A DNA stretch of 64,000 nucleotides from Henriciella sp. (GCF_029936995.1 NZ_JAPYRE010000002.1:186001-250000), one strand, 5' to 3'. Shown: positions 8,739 to 18,782, counted from the first letter of the stretch. Notes: generated from the letters alone by a model not told the origin. Numbers and translations are program-made.

Positions 8739-10147
8739 TCCTTGGCCTCCAGGCCCAATCTAGTTGTCCACAACTGCACCTGCTCGGTAACGCGTGCAGG
8801 CGATGTGCCGCCATAGCTTTGCCGACTGGCCGCAGAGGCTTCGACACTTAGCACGGAAAACACGTCCTCCGTAAGCCGCGGCTCGACACTCTGCATGCTT
8901 TGTAATGGCAGCGCGGCAAGGTCAACGCCCTCGCTCTCCGCAGCCGCGACGATACGGCCCGTGACATGATGGGCATCGCGGAATGGCATCTGGAGTTCAC
9001 GCACAAGGTAATCGGCCAGGTCCGTCGCCGTGGAGAAGCCTTTCGCGGCTGCAGCCCGCATATTGTCGGCGTCGAAAGTGACAGTGCCGATCATACCCGT
9101 CATGGCTTTTACACATAGACCGAACGTATCGAATGCCTCGAAGACAAGACGCTTGTCGTCCTGAAGGTCCTTGGCATAAGCCAGCGGCAGGGCCTTTATC
9201 GCCCCCTGCAGACTCGCAAACTGTCCGGCGATCAGGGCAGCTTTCGCCCTTATCAGCTCAGCCGCATCGGGATTGCGCTTCTGGGGCATGATAGAAGAGC
9301 CGGTAGACCAGCCATCTGACAGGGTCGCAAAAGCGAACTGAGCGCTTGTCCAGAGGACAAGCTCCTCTGCAAGACGGGACAGGTGCGTGGCTGCGATAGA
9401 GAGTGCCGACAGGACTTCCAGAGCGAAATCCCGCGCTGAGACCGCATCCAGCGAGTTGGCCATTGGCCGGTCAAAGCCGAGCGCTTCAGACGTCATGTCA
9501 CGGTCGATCGCAAAGCCAGTGCCCGCCAGCGCGGCCGCACCAAGCGGGGACTCATTGAGACGAAGCGCGGCATCATGCATCCGGCCGCGGTCACGTTCGG
9601 CCATTTCAACATAGGCGAGCAAATGATGCCCCAGCGTGACCGGCTGAGCGGTCTGGAGGTGAGTAAAGCCCGGCATGATCGTATCGGTGTTTTCAGCCGC
9701 CCGCCGGATAAGCGTCTTCTGCAACTCAAGCAGCCCCGCCTGGGATTCGGTCAATGCGCCGCGCACCCAGAGACGGAAGTCTGTCACGACCTGGTCATTG
9801 CGCGACCGCGCAGTATGGAGACGCCCGGCCGGCTCACCGACCAGCTCCTTCAGGCGCGCCTCGACATTCATGTGAATGTCTTCAAGTTCAGTTCGATACG
9901 GGAATGTACCGGCCTTCACTTCCTCCAGAACACGATCAAGCCCGGTCTGGATCTGCTCATTGTCCTCATGCGAAATTATCCCGCATTCGGCCAGCATGTC
10001 GGCATGCGCCCGACTGCCCGCGACGTCCTGCAGCACCATACGCCTGTCGACATCGATCGACGCGTTGATGGATTGCATGATATCGGACGGCTGCGCGGCA
10101 AAGCGTCCCCCCCACATCTGCTGGCTTTCGCCTTGCTTATCGGCCAT
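8735..10147 (-). CDS. argH: Argininosuccinate lyase
   Basis: Splits argininosuccinate into arginine and fumarate. The fumarase/aspartase signature [12 protein letters not shown] is present, as are MWGGRF at the N-terminus, TARSRNDQV and the [10 protein letters not shown] loop. The ATG giving MADKQGES is preferred over an upstream frame opening at 10192: it gives a normal N-terminus of about 470 residues and has AGGACT upstream. Transcription diverges from the thioredoxin-like gene across a 29-bp gap, so promoters must overlap neighbouring coding sequence. Confidence 0.97.
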   Translation of the reverse strand: MADKQGESQQMWGGRFAAQPSDIMQSINASIDVDRRMVLQDVAGSRAHADMLAECGIISHEDNEQIQTGLDRVLEEVKAGTFPYRTELEDIHMNVEARLKELVGEPAGRLHTARSRNDQVVTDFRLWVRGALTESQAGLLELQKTLIRRAAENTDTIMPGFTHLQTAQPVTLGHHLLAYVEMAERDRGRMHDAALRLNESPLGAAALAGTGFAIDRDMTSEALGFDRPMANSLDAVSARDFALEVLSALSIAATHLSRLAEELVLWTSAQFAFATLSDGWSTGSSIMPQKRNPDAAELIRAKAALIAGQFASLQGAIKALPLAYAKDLQDDKRLVFEAFDTFGLCVKAMTGMIGTVTFDADNMRAAAAKGFSTATDLADYLVRELQMPFRDAHHVTGRIVAAAESEGVDLAALPLQSMQSVEPRLTEDVFSVLSVEASAASRQSYGGTSPARVTEQVQLWTTRLGLEAKE

Positions 10148-10176
10148 ATCGTCAGTCCTGTTGATTGGAGCCACAC

Positions 10177-10767
10177 ATGCCCCGTATCGCAAAAATCGCC
10201 ATACCGCTCATGATCGCCGGGCTTGCCCTGGCTGTGTCTTATGCATTGCTGAGCGCGACGTCCACGGGGGGAAATACCAGTCCGCTTGAAAAACTGGCAA
10301 CCGGCAGCCTGTCCAAACTCGATATATCCCAGCAGGGCACGCGCGTTTCAGATGCCACATTCCAGGGCCCGGACGGCGGCGATATGACGCTGGCTGCCTT
10401 CGACGGGAAGGTCACGCTGGTCAATTTCTGGGCTACATGGTGCGGCCCCTGCGAGCGGGAAATGCCCTCACTCGCAGAACTCGAAACCAAGAAAGGCAGC
10501 GACGACTTTCAGGTCATTGCCATCAGTGTCGATGCCGCGGAGGACAAGGAATATGCCCGCCAGCGTCTTGATGAGCTGACGGGCGGCGTTCTCGACTTCT
10601 ACTTCGCCCCGCCCGAGGAATGGGACATCGTCTATGACAGCGGGGCCAAGGGCTTTCCGACAACCGTTATCTATGACGCGGCCGGTGTGGAGATCGCCCG
10701 CCTCTCGGGAGAGGCCGACTGGTCTTCCTATGAAGCTGCCGCCGTCATTGAAGAGATAACCCCCTAG
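10177..10767 (+). CDS. TlpA/ResA-like membrane-anchored thioredoxin
   Basis: A 196-residue protein with one N-terminal membrane anchor (about residues 8-27) and a periplasmic thioredoxin fold. The active site is WATWCGPC with cysteines 89 and 92, and the cis-proline motif is GFPTT. TlpA/ResA proteins act as thiol reductants in cytochrome maturation or envelope redox homeostasis; the specific partner is not visible here. The ATG at 10177 has GGAG six bases upstream; an in-frame TTG at 10165 lacks this. Its end overlaps the convergent lipoprotein gene by 4 bp. Confidence 0.88.
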   Translation: MPRIAKIAIPLMIAGLALAVSYALLSATSTGGNTSPLEKLATGSLSKLDISQQGTRVSDATFQGPDGGDMTLAAFDGKVTLVNFWATWCGPCEREMPSLAELETKKGSDDFQVIAISVDAAEDKEYARQRLDELTGGVLDFYFAPPEEWDIVYDSGAKGFPTTVIYDAAGVEIARLSGEADWSSYEAAAVIEEITP

Positions 10768-11609
10768 CGAACAGCCGAAAGCTCGAGCTGGACCCGCGAG
10801 ATCTGCGCGGCAACCTCATCGACAGGCGCCGGCGTCGAGGACGCAAGCGGGGCTTCCGGCCACAGGGCCTGAAGCGCCTGGAGCTCCTCGCGGACGGCTT
10901 CTCCTGCATCGCCCTCGAGATCGCCTGCATAGTCGGACGCCACTTTCACGAAACCGAACGCGTCGGCATATTCCGCGGCATTTGAAATCTCTCCGTCCAC
11001 AACGCCGATCCGGTACTCCGCAAGCGTTGTGTCGAGCAGGAAGTTGAGAATGTCCGGCGTGGATCCGCCCGCCTTGTCTGCGAGCATGGCAAGGTTGTCT
11101 TCCGCTTCGCCGAGCTCGCCCTCGATTTCAGAGGATTCCGTGCCGTTCTCCAGCGCTTCGGAAATCCCGACGAAAAGGTCACCCTTGAAGCCCAGTTCGT
11201 CGAGGCCCTGGCGTTCTGCGGCATGGGTTTCGGAGACAGGGTGCATCAGATGCGGAGCCGCCTGCTCAGGCGCGCCAGCGCGGTAGAGCGCCAGACCGGC
11301 CTCGACATGTCCGCGCATGAAGGCAAGCCGGTTCTCGACGGGCAGCGTGTCCATGGAGGCCGCGCCACCTTCACCCCCTTCGCCTTCCCCGCCTTCGCCC
11401 TCACCGGCGAATGAAGCAGATCCCCCTTCGCCCTCGCCTTCTCCGGCATAGGCTGAGGTTTCTTCAGTCTGCGCAGCCTGCTCTGTGGTTGCCGCGCCTT
11501 CGCCTCCGGCTTCGCCATCCTCGGGTGCACCACAGGCAGCAAGTGATGTCGTGCCCAGCAGGGCAGCGGTCAGGCCGAACTTGACGAGATCACGGGGCGT
11601 AAAGGTCAT
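10764..11609 (-). CDS. Acidic Gly/Glu-rich lipoprotein, unknown function
   Basis: A 281-residue predicted lipoprotein (lipobox LAAC, Cys26). Residues about 50-85 are a low-complexity tract of GEGEGG-type repeats. The remaining helical, acidic domain contains a conserved-looking RGHVEAGLALY...HLMHPVSETHA segment with several His and Met residues. I do not recognise the family with certainty. It is transcribed away from the PKHD-type dioxygenase, and the 85-bp gap holds a Fur-like operator, so an iron-regulated envelope role is a reasonable inference. Acidic repeats plus His/Met could bind metal, but nothing proves this. Confidence 0.7.
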   Translation of the reverse strand: MTFTPRDLVKFGLTAALLGTTSLAACGAPEDGEAGGEGAATTEQAAQTEETSAYAGEGEGEGGSASFAGEGEGGEGEGGEGGAASMDTLPVENRLAFMRGHVEAGLALYRAGAPEQAAPHLMHPVSETHAAERQGLDELGFKGDLFVGISEALENGTESSEIEGELGEAEDNLAMLADKAGGSTPDILNFLLDTTLAEYRIGVVDGEISNAAEYADAFGFVKVASDYAGDLEGDAGEAVREELQALQALWPEAPLASSTPAPVDEVAAQISRVQLELSAVR

Positions 11610-11660
11610 GACAGACTCCGAAAAATGATAAGGGATGACTTTTCCAGCTCCGTGCTTTAG

Positions 11661-11681
11661 TGCAAATCATTCTCATATTCA
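11661..11681. promoter_or_regulatory. Putative Fur operator
   Basis: The sequence starts TGCAAATCATTCTCAT and resembles the alphaproteobacterial Fur consensus built from TGCAAAT-ATTCTCATTTGCA half-sites. The left half fits well and the right half less so. It lies 52 bp before the lipoprotein start on one strand and 14 bp before the dioxygenase start on the other, so one site could repress both genes. Confidence 0.6.
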
Positions 11682-11694
11682 ATGGTTCAGGCTT

Positions 11695-12360
11695 ATGTAT
11701 TTTACAGTATCGGATGGTCTCAAACCGGCAGATATCGACCGTGTTCACAAGAAGGCCGCAGCCCTCGACTGGCGGGACGGGCGCAAGACTGCCGGGCGGA
11801 CAGCACGCGAAGTGAAATCCAACCTGCAGGCTGACCTGACGACCGGACCGGGACAGGGTCTGCATGACTTCCTGATGCGCGCAATATCCATAAATGGCGA
11901 GATCAAACGGCTTGCCAGGCCAAAGCGGTTCTCACGCCTTCTCCTCAGTCGCACTGAAGGTGGCGGCCATTATGGCTTCCACGTCGACAATGCGATCATG
12001 GGCCAAGAGGAACACCGCCTGCGGACAGATCTGTCCTTCACGCTCTTCCTGTCTGATCCGGAGGCCTATGAGGGCGGCGAGCTCTGTCTTGTGACGCCTG
12101 CCGGCGAATTTAAAGCCAAGCCCCCCGCCGGCACCATCATCCTTTATCCATCTGGCGCGTTGCATCAGGTCACGCCGGTGACGGCCGGGTCGAGACTTGC
12201 CTGTGTCGGCTGGATCCAGAGCCACATACAGCGGACCGACCAGCGCGAGGTCCTGTTTGACCTCGAGACGGTACGGGCAAGCCTCAAGCCGTCGCAGGGC
12301 GAGCAACGTCTCGCTCTCGACAAGACCATCTCCAACCTAACGCGGATGTGGGGCTCTTAA
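11695..12360 (+). CDS. PKHD-type Fe(II)/2-oxoglutarate hydroxylase (PiuC family)
   Basis: A 221-residue dioxygenase of the PiuC/YbiX family, which is usually linked to siderophore uptake and Fur control. The iron-binding facial triad is visible: H96-V-D98 in GFHVDNA and H157 in GALHQVTPV. R167 is the likely 2-oxoglutarate ligand. ATG at 11695 gives the family-type start MYFTVSDGL. Elsewhere this gene usually accompanies a TonB-dependent receptor; here the partner is a divergent lipoprotein. The substrate is unknown. The end overlaps the convergent phytase-like gene by 4 bp. Confidence 0.88.
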   Translation: MYFTVSDGLKPADIDRVHKKAAALDWRDGRKTAGRTAREVKSNLQADLTTGPGQGLHDFLMRAISINGEIKRLARPKRFSRLLLSRTEGGGHYGFHVDNAIMGQEEHRLRTDLSFTLFLSDPEAYEGGELCLVTPAGEFKAKPPAGTIILYPSGALHQVTPVTAGSRLACVGWIQSHIQRTDQREVLFDLETVRASLKPSQGEQRLALDKTISNLTRMWGS

Positions 12361-13436
12361 GGCTCGACCCTGAACACGAATAACAGGGTCTGCTGGCCAT
12401 CGCTGAAATTGTCATCGGCAATGATGAAAAGCCGCGCGGCCCCGTCCGGGCCATACGCAGTGGCAACGCCTTCGAAATTGTCGACCGAAAGGGGCCGGCT
12501 TAATCGGACTAGAGGCACTGAGCGTCCAGTCTCGTCAACACGCCCCAGCATGATGGAATTACCCGTCACAGGATTCCAGGCGCGGTGCAGGCTGTAGGTC
12601 GTGGCCTCGAGCCTGTCGAAACCGACAAGCGGCAGATCGCCTCCGTCTATCCAGGGCCGGGCGGCAAATTGCGCCTCTCCGGCCTCGTCGATGACAGCAA
12701 CCGGGCTTAGCCGGTCTGTGATGTCTTCCAGGCCCGCGATCAGACGGTCATCCTCCAGCATCAGGGCTTCTGCGCCACCATTGCCCCGGATCGTACCAGC
12801 GAGGCTCTCAGGCGAAGTTCCGATAGCCGACACCTCGATGCCGCGCGCATTGCCGCCGCACACGCCATAACCATAGGCAAGGATACGGTGATCACGCTCG
12901 AAGCTCACGAAAGCGAGACCGTCGATGTATTCCAGCCCCTCTGAATCAGCCTGCGACTTGCCAGTCAGGATGCTGCCTGACTCGTCCTTCAGGAAGGTGA
13001 GCGTTGCCTGCCCTGTTGGCTCAAGCAACTTCTGATCAAAACCAATCTCGACCAGAGCCCCGCCATCGGAAACAGCCAGAAGATCGCCCGAAGGAAGCAC
13101 CTTAAGCCCCGACAGCCCGCCAAATGAAGCAAATTCCGTTTGCAGTGACCATCCACCCTCAAAGCTGACACCTGATAGGGCCTTTTGGGTCTGCTCCGCC
13201 GTGCCAAGCATGACCGGCTGCGCCTCAAGCCGGAATGACTGCGCGAAGCCCCTGGCCTCTTCCCCGTGGCACGAAGCCTCGACAAGGTGATCGCGATGTT
13301 CAGTGAACTGCCATGCCTCGTCTGCCGGGAGGGCGGAAACCTCTTCAGGCGCTGACCCACGGCAGGCCGTGGCCAGGCAGAGGACAAGACCAGCGCTCAG
13401 CCAGCCCATTGCCTTGGTGAACTGCCGCGCTCTCAT
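12357..13436 (-). CDS. Phytase-like esterase-domain protein
   Basis: A 359-residue exported protein resembling the 'esterase-like activity of phytase' family, a beta-propeller-like fold. The N-terminal hydrophobic segment ends in CLATAC, a weak lipobox. The body has GLSGLKVLPSGDLLAVSDGG, DSEGLEYIDG and DNFEGVA, typical of this family. Substrate unknown. The gene lies 20 bp downstream of cobT on the same strand, so it may be co-transcribed with cobS-cobT. Confidence 0.72.
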   Translation of the reverse strand: MRARQFTKAMGWLSAGLVLCLATACRGSAPEEVSALPADEAWQFTEHRDHLVEASCHGEEARGFAQSFRLEAQPVMLGTAEQTQKALSGVSFEGGWSLQTEFASFGGLSGLKVLPSGDLLAVSDGGALVEIGFDQKLLEPTGQATLTFLKDESGSILTGKSQADSEGLEYIDGLAFVSFERDHRILAYGYGVCGGNARGIEVSAIGTSPESLAGTIRGNGGAEALMLEDDRLIAGLEDITDRLSPVAVIDEAGEAQFAARPWIDGGDLPLVGFDRLEATTYSLHRAWNPVTGNSIMLGRVDETGRSVPLVRLSRPLSVDNFEGVATAYGPDGAARLFIIADDNFSDGQQTLLFVFRVEP

Positions 13437-13456
13437 GCAATCCGGTCTCCGCTTTT

Positions 13457-15460
13457 TCAGCGCTTGGTGCTTTTGCGCGCTGCTTCGGCGAGGCTCGTGG
13501 TCCTCACGTCACGTCCGCCATAACGTGGTCCGCCTGACGAAGCGCCCGATACGCCGCTCGCTGCAGCCGCGGTGCGTTTTTCTCCGCGCAGGGGCGGCAC
13601 GGCCATGGCCGCAGGCGCCGGGGCATTGCCTTTTTCGTCGAAAAGGCTGGCCAGCTGCTCCGTCATCGCGCCGCCAAGCTGCTCGGCATCGACAATCGTC
13701 ACGGCACGGCGATAATAGCGCGTCACATCATGGCCGATGCCGATAGCAATGAGTTCCACCGGGCTCTTGTTCTCGATCTCGTCGATCATCTGGCGCAGGT
13801 GACGCTCGAGATAATTGCCGACATTGACACTCAGCGTGGAGTCATCAACCGGCGCACCATCGGAAATCACCATCATGATCCGGCGCTGTTCCGGCCGGGC
13901 CAGCAGCCGGTCATGAGCCCATTTCAGGGCTTCGCCGTCGATATTCTCTTTCAGCAGGCCCTCGCGCATCATCAGGCCGAGATTACGGCGCGCACGGCGC
14001 CAGGGCGCATCAGCCGACTTATAGATGATGTGGCGCAGATCATTGAGACGGCCCGGCCCTGCGGGCTTGTTCGCCTTGACCCAGTCCTCACGCGACAGCC
14101 CGCCTTTCCACGCCTTGGTCGTGAAACCGAGAATTTCGACCTTCACACCGCAACGCTCCAGTGTGCGTGCCAGAATGTCTGCGCACAGGGCAGCCACCAT
14201 GATCGGTCGTCCCCGCATGGAGCCTGAATTATCAAGCAGCAGCGTGACCACCGTGTCGCGGAATTCAGAATCGTCTTCCTGTTTGAATGACAGTGGCGAC
14301 GTCGGGTCGGTGATGACGCGCGTCAGGCGCGAAGCGTCAAGCACACCCTCCTCGAGGTCAAACGACCATGACCGGTTCTGCTGCGCCATCAGGCGGCGCT
14401 GGAGCTTGTTGGCCAGCTTGGAGACCGCACCTTGTAGTGACTGAAGCTGGTGATCGAGATAAGCGCGCAGACGCGTCAGCTCTTCTGGGTCACACAGGTC
14501 TGGCGCATTGGCAATTTCATCGTGCGCCTTGGTATAGGTGCGGTAGACAAACTCATGTTTGTCATCACCTTCGCGGAAGTTCGGACGCAGGGGTTTCGAG
14601 CCATCATCGGCTTCATCGATCTCGTCATCGCCTTCAGCATCTGCGTCGGCCTCGATCTCGACATTTGTATCCTCGCCCTCAGCCTCGTCGCTTTCGCCAG
14701 CCTCCATCTCCTCGGTGGTGGTGCCGTCGCTGTCATCCCGGCTCTGCGCGTCGTCGGTAGCGGAATCCTGCTCTTCCTGTTCACTCTCGTCCTCGGACTC
14801 GCTGTCATCCTCGGACTCATCACCGGATTCATCTCCTTCCGTGAGGTCCTTGATAAGCTTCTGGACTGTTTTGGCGAACGCACGCTGGTCCTCCAGTTGG
14901 CCCATCAGCTCCTCGAGCGCATCGCCGCCGCGTTCTGTCACCTCATCCCGCCAGATCGATGCAATGCCCTCCGCTTCAGGAGGCAGGGGCCGGCCGGTCA
15001 GCTTTTCGCGCAGCAGGAATTCCAGCGCGGGGGCAATCGGCGCTTCGGAACGATCCTGCATCCGTGTGTAACCCGCCTTCTCGCACCGGGCCGCAAGCGC
15101 AGCGTCAAGATTGCGGGCCGTGCCATCCATGGCGCGAGCCCCGATCGACTCGATACGCGCGCGCTCGGCTGCCTCATAGACCTGACGGGCCATATCTCCT
15201 GTCGGGCGCTCGGCATTGTGCGCTTCGGCATCATGATGGGCCATCCGCAGAGAGAGCGCATCCGCCTCGCCGCGTGCCCGTGCAGCCCGCGCTTCTGTCA
15301 GCTCGCGCGGCGGGGTCTGCAACACCAGCCTGCCCGGCTCGGCACGCCCTGCTTCCGACCCGAACGACGCTTCGACATCGCGCGTCTGGCTCATGGCCTT
15401 GGCGGTCGTGGCAAGCGCCTGCTTGAAGAGTTCGAAAGGCGTGTCTTCTGAGTTGGCCAT
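13457..15460 (-). CDS. cobT: Cobaltochelatase subunit CobT
   Basis: Large subunit of the CobS-CobT AAA+ chaperone that works with CobN to insert cobalt in aerobic cobalamin synthesis. It has an N-terminal CobT domain and a long Asp/Glu/Ser-rich linker around residues 215-290. A C-terminal VWA domain follows, with MIDAS motif [11 protein letters not shown]. About 667 residues, a normal length. Start: ATG at 15460, with an in-frame GTG at 15469 as alternative. cobS lies just upstream; cobN is not in this window. Confidence 0.93.
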   Translation of the reverse strand: MANSEDTPFELFKQALATTAKAMSQTRDVEASFGSEAGRAEPGRLVLQTPPRELTEARAARARGEADALSLRMAHHDAEAHNAERPTGDMARQVYEAAERARIESIGARAMDGTARNLDAALAARCEKAGYTRMQDRSEAPIAPALEFLLREKLTGRPLPPEAEGIASIWRDEVTERGGDALEELMGQLEDQRAFAKTVQKLIKDLTEGDESGDESEDDSESEDESEQEEQDSATDDAQSRDDSDGTTTEEMEAGESDEAEGEDTNVEIEADADAEGDDEIDEADDGSKPLRPNFREGDDKHEFVYRTYTKAHDEIANAPDLCDPEELTRLRAYLDHQLQSLQGAVSKLANKLQRRLMAQQNRSWSFDLEEGVLDASRLTRVITDPTSPLSFKQEDDSEFRDTVVTLLLDNSGSMRGRPIMVAALCADILARTLERCGVKVEILGFTTKAWKGGLSREDWVKANKPAGPGRLNDLRHIIYKSADAPWRRARRNLGLMMREGLLKENIDGEALKWAHDRLLARPEQRRIMMVISDGAPVDDSTLSVNVGNYLERHLRQMIDEIENKSPVELIAIGIGHDVTRYYRRAVTIVDAEQLGGAMTEQLASLFDEKGNAPAPAAMAVPPLRGEKRTAAAASGVSGASSGGPRYGGRDVRTTSLAEAARKSTKR

Positions 15461-15541
15461 GGGACTCACATAGCGTGCCTGTTCGCACTTGCGAAGTGGG
15501 ATCGCAGAGTAAGCCGGCGCCGGGCCGGCTCATCTGTTTGC

Positions 15542-16525
15542 TTACGCGACCCGAACCATGAGGGCGCTTTCTGGAAGCTCCTCGTCGAAGCAGCGTTGAT
15601 ACATTTCAGCCACCAGCGGGCGCTCAAGCTCATCGCACTTGTTGAGGAAGGTCATCCGGAAAGAGTGCCCCAGATCACCGAAGATCTTGTAGTTCTCCGC
15701 CCAGGTGATCACGGTCCGCGGGCTCATCACTGTCGAGATATCGCCCGCCATGAAGGCGTTGCGCGTAAGATCAGCCAGCCGCACCATGCGTGAGAGAAGA
15801 TCCTTGTCGAGATCGGCCGCCTTGGTCGAGACGATCTCGACCTCTGCGTCATGCTCGAGATAGTTGAGCGTGGTGACGATGCTCCAGCGGTCCATCTGGC
15901 CCTGGTTGAGCTGTTGCGTGCCGTGATAGAGACCCGTCGTATCGCCGAGCCCGACCGTGTTGGTCGTCGCAAACAGGCGGAAATAGGGGTTCGGCGAGAT
16001 GACACGGTTCTGGTCCAGCAGCGTCAGCCGGCCCGAAGCTTCGAGCACACGCTGGATCACGAACATCACGTCCGGACGGCCAGCATCATACTCGTCGAAG
16101 GTGATGGCAACCGGCCGCTGGATCGCCCAGGGCAGGATGCCTTCACGAAATTCCGTAACCTGCTTGCCATCACGCAAGACGATCGCATCCTTGCCGACCA
16201 TGTCAATCCGGCTGACATGGCTGTCGAGGTTGATCCGGACCATCGGCCAGTTCAGACGCGCAGCCACCTGCTCGATGTGCGTCGACTTACCCGTGCCGTG
16301 ATAGCCCTGCACCATCACGCGGCGGTTATGCTCGAAACCCGCGAGAATGGCCATCGTCGTCTGGGGATCGAAACGATAGGATTCATCAAGCTCGGGGACG
16401 TATTCCGTTTTGTCCTTGTATCCGTGGACGACCATATCCGTATCGATGCCGAATACGTCGCGGACCTTGATTTCCTCGGTCGGCTCCAGACCGGTCAGGG
16501 CATCGGTATCGCTGGTCAGGCTCAT
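15542..16525 (-). CDS. cobS: Cobaltochelatase subunit CobS
   Basis: AAA+ ATPase of the cobaltochelatase complex. The 327-residue protein has Walker [10 protein letters not shown] (residues 74-82), Walker B-like ITFDEYDAG and sensor [10 protein letters not shown]. It starts with ATG behind GGAGAG. It precedes cobT by about 80 bp on the same strand and likely shares its promoter. Confidence 0.95.
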   Translation of the reverse strand: MSLTSDTDALTGLEPTEEIKVRDVFGIDTDMVVHGYKDKTEYVPELDESYRFDPQTTMAILAGFEHNRRVMVQGYHGTGKSTHIEQVAARLNWPMVRINLDSHVSRIDMVGKDAIVLRDGKQVTEFREGILPWAIQRPVAITFDEYDAGRPDVMFVIQRVLEASGRLTLLDQNRVISPNPYFRLFATTNTVGLGDTTGLYHGTQQLNQGQMDRWSIVTTLNYLEHDAEVEIVSTKAADLDKDLLSRMVRLADLTRNAFMAGDISTVMSPRTVITWAENYKIFGDLGHSFRMTFLNKCDELERPLVAEMYQRCFDEELPESALMVRVA

Positions 16526-16612
16526 ATGTTCTTCTCTCCGAAATCGCTCTCGTGCTTCATGTGGGGTTCTAGCACGCGAATGAAATGCGCCTAGTGGGAC
16601 GCAAGGTAAAGG

Positions 16613-18307
16613 TCAGTCGCCGGACTTCCAGACAATTTCACCCTGAACGACTGTCATTGTGGCGTCTGCGTCGAGTATCTGATCTTCAGGCAGGGTCAAC
16701 AGGTCGCGGTCGAATACGGTAAAATCAGCGGCTTTTCCAGCTTCGATGGTGCCGAGCTCCTCTGTCATGAAGGCCGCATAGGCGGGCGCGGAGGTGAAAA
16801 TTTCCAGCGCACTTTCACGTGAAAGTGCCTGTTCCGGGTGCCAACCCTCGCCGGACTGGCCCTCAAGGTCTTCACGGGCGACAGCGGCATAATACTCGAT
16901 CAGCGGCGAGCCCACCTCTACCGGCGCATCGGATCCCCCCACAACGACCGCTCCGGCATCAAGCAGATCCTGCCAGGCATAGGCCCCCTCAAGCCGGGCC
17001 ATGCCAAGCCGGGCGGGCGCAAACTTCAGGTCGCCGATGGCATGCGATGGCTGCATGGACGCGATCAGTCCAAGATCGGCAATCCGTTGAATATCGGCAG
17101 GCGCAACGATCTGTGTATGTTCGATGCGCCACCTCTTGTCCGGCCCGTACCCCTGGTCCGCGAAAGTGTCTATGACCCTGCGGTTTGCGAGGTCCCCGAT
17201 GGCGTGAATCGCGAGTTGGTAGTCTCCCGCGTCCGCACGCTGCATCGCGGTCTCGAGCTTGTCCGGGCTCGTGAGGGACAGGCCGGACGTGTCGGGACGG
17301 TCCGAATAAGGCTCGATCAGCAGCGCCCCGCGCGACCCGAGCGCGCCATCCATGTAGAGCTTCACCGCACGGTTACGGATCGTATCGGTCTCGAATGCAT
17401 GATCGCGGGCGATATCGGCGCCAGCCGCATCATAGGCATTCCAGAGACGTAGCGGCATCAGCCCCTGCTCGTCGAGCTCCTTCAGGATCGGCGCATGTGC
17501 AGGCGGTACAGACATATTGTGCACACCCGTCCAGCCACGTGAAGCATAGACTTTCGCACCCTCTATGTAAGCGCGACGAATATCCTCCTCACTTGGCTCG
17601 GAAACCAGTGCCCAGACTGGCTCCATCGCATTGTCGATCAGGAGGCCCGTCGCCTTGCCTGCCGCGTCGCGTTCAATCTTTCCGCCTTCCGGGTCCGGCG
17701 TTGCGTCAGTGATCCCTGCCGCTTCAAGGGCGGCTGTGCTGGCCACCAGCGCGTGGCCATCTGCACGGCCAAGAATGACAATCCGGTCGCCAACAGCAGC
17801 ATCAAGATCGGCCGCGGTCGGCATACGCCCTTCCGGCCAGCCCGTCTCGATCCAGCCACGCCCGACAATGATCGCGTCATCCGGCAGCTGCGCCGCCTCG
17901 GTGGCTACACGGTCCTGCAAATCTGCGACAGAGGCGGTTCCCGTCAGGTCGAGGGAAAGCTCGCGCTGCCCGATACCAAGGAGGTGGGCATGGCCATCGG
18001 TAAAGCCCGGAAACATGACATCGCCGGCCAGATCGACGATGTTAACGTCGCTCTCATTCCAGTCACGGGAGAGCGTTGCCTCTGTCGCGACAATGCGCCC
18101 GGCATCATCGACGAGGACCGCATCGACCGTTCTGGGTTCATCCAGCCCTGTGTAGATTGTTCCGCCCGTATAGACTGTGAGCTTATCTAGCCCCTCAGGC
18201 GCAGCCATATTGTCCGCCGGTGCCGCAGCAGTTTGCGGTGCGGAAGCAGCATTGCAGCCTGCCATGACAACAGAAACTGCTGCAGCAAATATCAGGGGTC
18301 GGGTCAT
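16613..18307 (-). CDS. YtcJ-type amidohydrolase lipoprotein
   Basis: A 564-residue amidohydrolase-3 family protein. The metal-binding GFTDGHAHLLG motif is near residue 105. LGRADGHALVAS, KLYMDGALGSRGALL, IHAIGDLANR and GGSDAPVE follow, as in YtcJ/N-substituted formamide deformylase-like enzymes. A signal with lipobox MAGC (Cys18) suggests export and lipidation. Substrate unknown. Coding DNA near 16,809-16,828 contains a perfect palindrome with a parS-like core (separate entry). Confidence 0.85.
   Translation of the reverse strand: MTRPLIFAAAVSVVMAGCNAASAPQTAAAPADNMAAPEGLDKLTVYTGGTIYTGLDEPRTVDAVLVDDAGRIVATEATLSRDWNESDVNIVDLAGDVMFPGFTDGHAHLLGIGQRELSLDLTGTASVADLQDRVATEAAQLPDDAIIVGRGWIETGWPEGRMPTAADLDAAVGDRIVILGRADGHALVASTAALEAAGITDATPDPEGGKIERDAAGKATGLLIDNAMEPVWALVSEPSEEDIRRAYIEGAKVYASRGWTGVHNMSVPPAHAPILKELDEQGLMPLRLWNAYDAAGADIARDHAFETDTIRNRAVKLYMDGALGSRGALLIEPYSDRPDTSGLSLTSPDKLETAMQRADAGDYQLAIHAIGDLANRRVIDTFADQGYGPDKRWRIEHTQIVAPADIQRIADLGLIASMQPSHAIGDLKFAPARLGMARLEGAYAWQDLLDAGAVVVGGSDAPVEVGSPLIEYYAAVAREDLEGQSGEGWHPEQALSRESALEIFTSAPAYAAFMTEELGTIEAGKAADFTVFDRDLLTLPEDQILDADATMTVVQGEIVWKSGD
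16809..16828. other. parS-like 20-bp palindrome
   Basis: GCACTTTCACGTGAAAGTGC is a perfect 20-bp palindrome inside the amidohydrolase gene. The central 12 bases equal the parS core; the consensus GTTTCACGTGAAAC is altered symmetrically at its two outer bases (C and G instead of G and C). Binding by ParB is uncertain. Confidence 0.35.
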
Positions 18308-18378
18308 CGGAGCATCCTTCAGATTTCACCTGAAGGTCCTAGACCTTTCGCCCGCCGCCCTCAACGCTGAAACCGGGC

Positions 18379-18407
18379 AAAAAAAATGCGCCCCTGAAGG
18401 ACGCATT
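18379..18407 (-). terminator. Intrinsic terminator of rpmB
   Basis: On the minus strand a 9-bp stem (one G-T pair, arms AATGCGTCC and GGGCGCATT around a short loop) is followed by a run of eight T residues. It lies 26 bp beyond the rpmB stop codon. This is the clearest Rho-independent terminator in the window. Confidence 0.88.
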
Positions 18408-18432
18408 CTTGATGGCGCTGATGCGGAAAGCC

Positions 18433-18726
18433 CTAGGCTTCTGCACCCTCTGCCTGCTTTTCAATGTCGCGCTTGATCTTCAGCGCCTTGGCAGACAGTT
18501 TGTCATCACGTGTCTTGGCGAGATATCCGTCAAGGCCACCATGCTTGTCGATTGTGCGCAGTGTTTTGGCAGCAATCCGCATCGGGAAAGACCGTTCCAG
18601 CGCATCAGACCGAAGGGTAACCCGCACCAGGTTCGGCATAAACCGGCGCTTGGTCTTGACGTTCGAGTGGCTGACAATGTTGCCGACGATCGGCTTCAGG
18701 CCAGAAATTTCGCATTCGCGTGCCAT
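18433..18726 (-). CDS. rpmB: 50S ribosomal protein L28
   Basis: A 97-residue ribosomal protein with the typical start ARECEISGLKP, followed by GNIVSHSNVKTKRRF, and basic throughout. The longer alphaproteobacterial form has a helical, Lys/Glu-rich tail. ATG at 18726 gives the standard N-terminus; an in-frame start at 18741 would add five residues. It is followed by a strong terminator and preceded by a hairpin in the leader, so it appears monocistronic. Confidence 0.96.
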   Translation of the reverse strand: MARECEISGLKPIVGNIVSHSNVKTKRRFMPNLVRVTLRSDALERSFPMRIAAKTLRTIDKHGGLDGYLAKTRDDKLSAKALKIKRDIEKQAEGAEA

Positions 18727-18764
18727 GGGGCGCTCGCTCAATCTATGTGTTCAAGTAAACAGAA

Positions 18765-18782
18765 GCGGCGCTATTACGCCGC
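18765..18782 (-). promoter_or_regulatory. Hairpin in rpmB leader
   Basis: GCGGCG, six bases, CGCCGC forms a perfect 6-bp GC stem about 40 bp before the rpmB start. On the minus strand it is followed by TTCTGTTT. It could be an attenuator or a leader structure. The rest of the 215-bp gap (18727-18941) shows no gene. Confidence 0.35.

Noticed and set aside
14450-15451. 333-codon plus-strand open frame opposite cobT
   Set aside because: It mirrors the acidic linker of CobT and has no ribosome site or known motif.
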